From: Pseudomonadota bacterium
GTDB taxonomy: Bacteria; Pseudomonadota; Alphaproteobacteria; Rhizobiales; Hyphomicrobiaceae
Direction: 5' to 3'
Length of the DNA stretch: 8,869 nt
Assembly (NCBI GenBank): GCA_023430315.1
Contig: JAEZAW010000385.1
Span: forward strand, 1-8,869
Below are positions 5,932-8,869 of the stretch, piece by piece. The position numbers and the translations under genes are program-made. The notes under the pieces are model-generated. The model saw only the letters and a program-made list of their open reading frames with translations, was not told the DNA's origin and did not search any database. Within the stretch, counting starts at the first letter, position 1; every line of letters begins with the position of its first letter.

Positions 5932-7117
5932 CGCGTCAGCGGCTGGACGAGCTGCACCGCTCCCCATCGCCGAACTGGGCCATGCCGAGCGCGTGGCATG
6001 CCTGCGCCTCATTCGCACGGAGAACGTCGGTCCCGTCACGTTTCGCGAGCTTGTGAACCACTGTGGCGGCGCCGAGCGCGCGCTGGTGGCGCTCCCCGAT
6101 CTCACCCGACGCGGCGGACGACGTCAGCCCGTAAAGATCTATCCACGTGACAAAGCCGAAGCCGAGCTCGAAGCGGCGCGCAAAATCGGTGCGCGGCCGC
6201 TCTTCACCATCGAACCCGGCTATCCGGCCATGCTCGTGCACGCGGGTGTGCCGCCGCCGCTCATCTATGTGAAGGGCCGCACCGAGTTGTTCGATCTGCC
6301 GGGCGTCGCCATCGTCGGCGCGCGCAATGCTTCCGCTGCCGGACGCGCCATGGCCCGCCAGCTCGCCATCGGCCTCGGCGCCGCCGGCATGGTCATCGTC
6401 TCGGGCCTCGCACGCGGCATCGACGGCGCAGCGCACGAGGCGTCGCTGGCAACAGGCACGGTCGCTGTGCTCGCCGGTGGCATAGATCACATCTATCCAC
6501 CGGAGCATGAGAGCCTGCACGCGCGGATTGCGGCAGAGGGCTGCATCGTCAGCGAGCTGCCACCGGGCTTCAAGGCGCGCGGCAATGATTTCCCGCGGCG
6601 CAACCGCATCATCTCCGGTCTGGCGCGGGGTGTCGTCATCGTCGAAGCGGCCGTGCGCTCGGGCTCGCTCATCACGGCACGGCGCGCGGCCGATCAGGGC
6701 CGCGAGGTATTCGCCGTGCCGGGCCATCCGCTCGATCCGCGGGCCGAGGGCACGAACATGCTCCTCAAGCAGGGAGCGACACTGGTGACCTCAGCGGAGG
6801 ATGTGCTGGAAACGCTGAGGCCACAAATGGAGCCTCAAACGGGATCGTTGGCGCGAGGCATGGCGGCGGCTGCCTCGACGCTGTTGGAGCCTGATCCGGA
6901 CGCTGACCTGCAGCCTTCACTGCCAACAGAGGCCGCTCAACTCGTGGTTCTGCAGGCGCTTGGCCCGGCGCCCGTCTCGATCGATGAACTCGCCCGCGCG
7001 ACCGGCCTCACGATCCGCGCTCTCAGGGCCGTGCTCATCGAGCTGGCGCTGGCCGGACGGATCGAGCATCAGGGAGCGCAGCTCGTGGCCCTCAGGACGA
7101 CCTCGCCGGGGTCCTGA
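5918..7117 (+). CDS. dprA: DNA-processing protein DprA (DNA uptake/recombination mediator)
   Basis: DprA binds incoming single-stranded DNA in the cytoplasm and loads RecA during natural transformation; it is widespread also in species not known to be competent. The 399-aa protein has an N-terminal helical SAM-like region (about 24-95). The Rossmann-type core has VGARNASAAGR (133-143), SGLARGIDGAAH (162-173), FPRRNRIISGL (225-235), RSGSLITA (247-254), FAVPGHP (265-271) and GTNMLLKQGA (278-287). A low-complexity linker (about 302-337) leads to a C-terminal winged-helix domain (about 340-393). I chose the GTG at 5918 because AGGAGA (5903-5908) sits 9 nt upstream. A TTG at 5894 would add eight residues but lacks such a site. 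The gene starts inside the last codons of plsY, which suggests translational coupling. A 7-bp inverted repeat (7092-7098 with 7111-7117) overlaps the stop codon, without a U-run. Confidence 0.96.
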   Translation: MPKPDASAAGRAAPLPIAELGHAERVACLRLIRTENVGPVTFRELVNHCGGAERALVALPDLTRRGGRRQPVKIYPRDKAEAELEAARKIGARPLFTIEPGYPAMLVHAGVPPPLIYVKGRTELFDLPGVAIVGARNASAAGRAMARQLAIGLGAAGMVIVSGLARGIDGAAHEASLATGTVAVLAGGIDHIYPPEHESLHARIAAEGCIVSELPPGFKARGNDFPRRNRIISGLARGVVIVEAAVRSGSLITARRAADQGREVFAVPGHPLDPRAEGTNMLLKQGATLVTSAEDVLETLRPQMEPQTGSLARGMAAAASTLLEPDPDADLQPSLPTEAAQLVVLQALGPAPVSIDELARATGLTIRALRAVLIELALAGRIEHQGAQLVALRTTSPGS

Positions 7118-7139
7118 AGACCGGCTGGGCTGTGCCGCG

Positions 7140-7376
7140 TTACTTGCGCTGGGCCTGGATAATGGCCTCCCGATAGGCCACGACGAGCACGCTTGCGAGG
7201 GTCGCGCAGCCGAGGTTGTCCGCGATTTCCTTGAGTTCCAGCGCCAAGTCGGCGAGATATTCGAGCTGATCACCCCGCGAAAGCGTGTCCAGCGACTCGA
7301 TTTCATTATCGATCATTTGATCAGCCATTTGATTGGTCACTTGCCTGGGCGCAGCCGCGCGTGATGTGGTGGGCAT
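7140..7376 (-). CDS. Small conserved-looking protein of unknown function
   Basis: This gene encodes 78 aa if started at the ATG at 7376. The N-terminal part is Ala/Pro/Gln-rich and probably flexible. From about residue 23 it is predicted helical and acidic (IDNEIESLDTLSRGDQLEYL), followed by an amphipathic helix and a hydrophobic stretch (LGCATLASVLVVAYREAI, 55-72). There is no signal peptide or recognisable domain. The style resembles small helical proteins seen as hypothetical genes in Hyphomicrobiales, but I do not recognise a named family. A TTG at 7424 would extend it by 16 residues; a possible -10 (TATAGT at 7430-7435, minus strand) would start transcription about there, which argues against it. 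GGAGG lies 12 nt before the ATG, a long spacing, and an in-frame ATG at 7328 is also possible. It is convergent with dprA (22-nt gap) and divergent from topA. A 12-nt tandem repeat (CATTTGAT at 7314-7321 and 7326-7333) encodes a duplicated Gln-Met. Confidence 0.65.
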   Translation of the reverse strand: MPTTSRAAAPRQVTNQMADQMIDNEIESLDTLSRGDQLEYLADLALELKEIADNLGCATLASVLVVAYREAIIQAQRK

Positions 7377-7524
7377 GACGACGAGAAGCCTCCGCTTCGG
7401 AATACGCAGAAAATGGTTGTTCAATAAGAACTATACAATCCCCAGTTGCAGAACAAGTCCTGCTACGTGCAGTTAGGTTGAGTTGTCCACATCGAGCTGC
7501 AAATGGCTCAGAAGAACCGGCGCG

Positions 7525-7559
7525 CTAATTTAATACATTGATAATGCGAATTAAATTAG
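7525..7559. repeat. AT-rich palindrome upstream of topA
   Basis: CTAATTTAAT (7525-7534) and ATTAAATTAG (7550-7559) are perfect 10-bp inverted repeats around a 15-nt centre, which itself contains CATT-GAT-AATG (7536-7546). In GC-rich chromosomal DNA such an AT-only dyad is unlikely to be random. It lies between two divergent genes, about 150 nt before the topA ATG and 150 nt before the ATG of the small gene. It could be an operator for a dimeric regulator, a site for an AT-preferring nucleoid protein, or an easily melted or cruciform-forming element sensitive to supercoiling. Confidence 0.7.
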
Positions 7560-7589
7560 AACTCCCCACGAACCGCAGCGCCTGGACGG

Positions 7590-7618
7590 TTTGACACGCC
7601 CCGCGTCATCACCCATGT
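7590..7618 (+). promoter_or_regulatory. Candidate topA promoter, possibly heat-shock sigma type
   Basis: TTGACA at 7591-7596 is a perfect sigma-70 -35 hexamer, but the hexamer 17 nt later (CATGTT) is a poor -10. The pair fits an RpoH-like promoter better: TTTGACA, 14 nt, then ACCCATGT (7611-7618), which resembles the -10 pattern CCCCATnT at seven of eight positions. E. coli topA is known to have a heat-shock promoter, so this is plausible but unproven. Confidence 0.35.
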
Positions 7619-7705
7619 TCTCGCGCAATCACCGACCTGCGGCCGGTCGCATCTGTGGGGACTGCTTCGAGGCCCGCCGGAGCCGCAAAACGGCATTGGA
7701 ACCCA

Positions 7706-8869
7706 ATGAACATCGTCATTGTCGAGTCGGCCGCCAAGGCCAAGGCGATCAACAAATACCTGGGCTCGGCCTTCAAGGTCATCGCGAGCTACGGCCATAT
7801 TCGGGACCTCCCGTCCAAGGATGGGTCCGTCGAGCCGGATAAAGACTTCGAGATGCACTGGGACAGCGACGCGCGGAACGCCAAGGTCGTGCGCGAGATC
7901 GCGGCCGCAGTCAAAGGTGCCGACAAGCTCATTCTCGCGACCGACCCCGATCGCGAGGGCGAAGCCATCTCCTGGCACATATTGAAGGTGCTGGAAGAGA
8001 AGAAGGTGCTCAAGGGCATCCCCGTGGAGCGCGTGACGTTCAACGCGGTAACCAAGCAGTCCGTACTGGACGCAATGAAGTCCCCGCGCGCCATCGACGC
8101 GCCGCTGGTCGAGGCTTATCTCGCACGCCGCGCCCTCGATTATCTTGTGGGCTTCACCCTCTCGCCCGTGCTCTGGCGCAAATTGCCGGGTTCACGCTCG
8201 GCGGGCCGCGTGCAGTCCGTCGCGCTGCGCCTCGTCTGCGACCGCGAGCGCGAGATCGAGGCGTTCAAGACCGACGAATATTGGACCATCGAGGCCTTGC
8301 TCGCGACGGCGAAGGGCGAGGAAGTGCGCGCCCGCCTGTCTGCGATCGCGGGTACGACACTGAAGAAGCTCGACATCAAGGACGGCGTCTCCGCCAACGC
8401 GATCAAGGCGGCCATCGAGAACGGCGACTTCGTCATCAAGTCCGTCGACAAGAAGGCGACGCGGCGCAATCCGGCGCCTCCCTTCACGACCTCGACACTG
8501 CAGCAGGAGGCCTCGCGCAAGCTCGGCTTCTCGGCGAAGCAGACCATGAACGTCGCCCAGCGCCTCTATGAAGGTGTCGACATCGGCGGCGAGACCGTCG
8601 GTCTCATCACCTACATGCGAACGGACGGCGTGCAGATCATCCCGGAGGCTATCGGGCCGATCCGCCGCTCGATCGAGGATACGCTCGGCAAGCGCTACGT
8701 TGCGCCGTTCATCCGCGAGTACAAGACCAAGGCGAAGAACGCCCAGGAGGCGCACGAGGCCGTTCGTCCGACGGACGTGAGCCGCCGGCCTGAGCACGTT
8801 GCAAAGCACATCGAACGCGACCAGGCACGGCTCTACGAACTCATCTGGAAGCGCGCGGTCGCGAGCCAG
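7706..8869 (+). CDS. topA: DNA topoisomerase I, N-terminal part (cut by window edge)
   Basis: TopA relaxes negative supercoils by passing one DNA strand through a transient break in the other, limiting R-loops and hypernegative supercoiling. The frame is open from the ATG at 7706 to the window end, giving 388 residues of a protein usually 800-900 aa long. The TOPRIM domain is at the start, with the catalytic glutamate in IVESAAKAK (E7) and the metal-binding DPDREGE at 80-86. The type IA core follows, with RSAGRVQSVALRLV at 164-177. The active-site region is ITYMRTDG at 301-308, with tyrosine Y303 and R305, and AQEAHEAVRPTD is at 346-357. The C-terminal DNA-binding domains (zinc ribbon or basic tail) lie outside the window. 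There is no frameshift. The start is supported because family homology begins at residue 2; the ribosome binding site is weak. The plsY-dprA-topA order is commonly seen in alphaproteobacteria, here interrupted by the small minus-strand gene. Confidence 0.97.
   Translation, partial: MNIVIVESAAKAKAINKYLGSAFKVIASYGHIRDLPSKDGSVEPDKDFEMHWDSDARNAKVVREIAAAVKGADKLILATDPDREGEAISWHILKVLEEKKVLKGIPVERVTFNAVTKQSVLDAMKSPRAIDAPLVEAYLARRALDYLVGFTLSPVLWRKLPGSRSAGRVQSVALRLVCDREREIEAFKTDEYWTIEALLATAKGEEVRARLSAIAGTTLKKLDIKDGVSANAIKAAIENGDFVIKSVDKKATRRNPAPPFTTSTLQQEASRKLGFSAKQTMNVAQRLYEGVDIGGETVGLITYMRTDGVQIIPEAIGPIRRSIEDTLGKRYVAPFIREYKTKAKNAQEAHEAVRPTDVSRRPEHVAKHIERDQARLYELIWKRAVASQ

Larger units (their letters stand above)
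7377..7705. other. Intergenic region between the small gene and topA
   Basis: This stretch of 329 bases holds no gene I can support. Bases 7400-7445 and 7520-7560 are clearly richer in A and T than the neighbours. It contains a weak possible promoter for the small minus-strand gene (7430-7456), a single DnaA-box-like TTGTCCACA (7483-7491, one mismatch, no cluster), the AT-rich inverted repeat at 7525-7559, and a candidate topA promoter at 7590-7618. The topA leader would be about 80 nt long, with only a weak Shine-Dalgarno (TGGAA at 7697-7701). Confidence 0.6.

Noticed and set aside
5936..6727. Minus-strand open frame of 263 codons inside dprA
   Set aside because: It is entirely antisense to dprA, with no motif of its own.
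7092..7117. Inverted repeat over the dprA stop codon as an intrinsic terminator
   Set aside because: The stem is 7 bp with a 12-nt loop and no U-run follows on either strand. It is noted in the dprA entry but is not supported as a terminator.
7483..7491. DnaA-box-like TTGTCCACA before topA
   Set aside because: It is a single site with one mismatch and no cluster of boxes or other origin features nearby, so chance is likely.

Overview
The window looks like a stretch of ordinary chromosome from a GC-rich alphaproteobacterium, probably of the order Hyphomicrobiales. The reasons are the high GC content, the gene order pyrB - pyrC-like - plsY - dprA - topA, a magnesium-type HemB, and GTG starts that have good ribosome binding sites. 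The genus cannot be fixed from sequence reading alone. No phage, transposase, CRISPR array, tRNA or rRNA is visible.

Layout. Bases 1-131 hold no gene, but contain a long imperfect inverted repeat cut by the window edge. Two minus-strand genes follow: an FAD-linked D-2-hydroxyacid (probably D-lactate) dehydrogenase (132-1535) and hemB (1629-2696). A divergent intergenic region (2697-2880) separates hemB from a plus-strand run: pyrB (2881-3837), a dihydroorotase-like gene (3897-5234), plsY (5281-5931) and dprA (5918-7117). A small minus-strand gene of unknown function (7140-7376) lies between dprA and topA. An AT-rich intergenic region with a perfect 10-bp inverted repeat leads to topA, which starts at 7706 and runs off the right edge after 388 codons.

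How the genes work together. PyrB makes carbamoyl-aspartate, the first committed step of pyrimidine synthesis. The next gene has the full dihydroorotase fold, but the HxH metal motif, a further metal-ligand histidine and the catalytic aspartate are all replaced. It is best read as a non-catalytic PyrC' that assembles with PyrB, as known in Pseudomonas; a real dihydroorotase should be encoded elsewhere. PlsY starts phospholipid synthesis, DprA protects incoming single-stranded DNA and loads RecA, and TopA removes negative supercoils. These sit together by conserved synteny rather than by shared pathway. HemB makes porphobilinogen for haem, and possibly for chlorophyll or cobalamin. The dehydrogenase probably feeds electrons to the respiratory chain.

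I see no clearly new multi-gene system. The items most worth a second look are the dead dihydroorotase, the inverted repeat at the left edge, the AT-rich palindrome and possible heat-shock-like promoter before topA, and the promoter with an adjoining dyad before the dehydrogenase.
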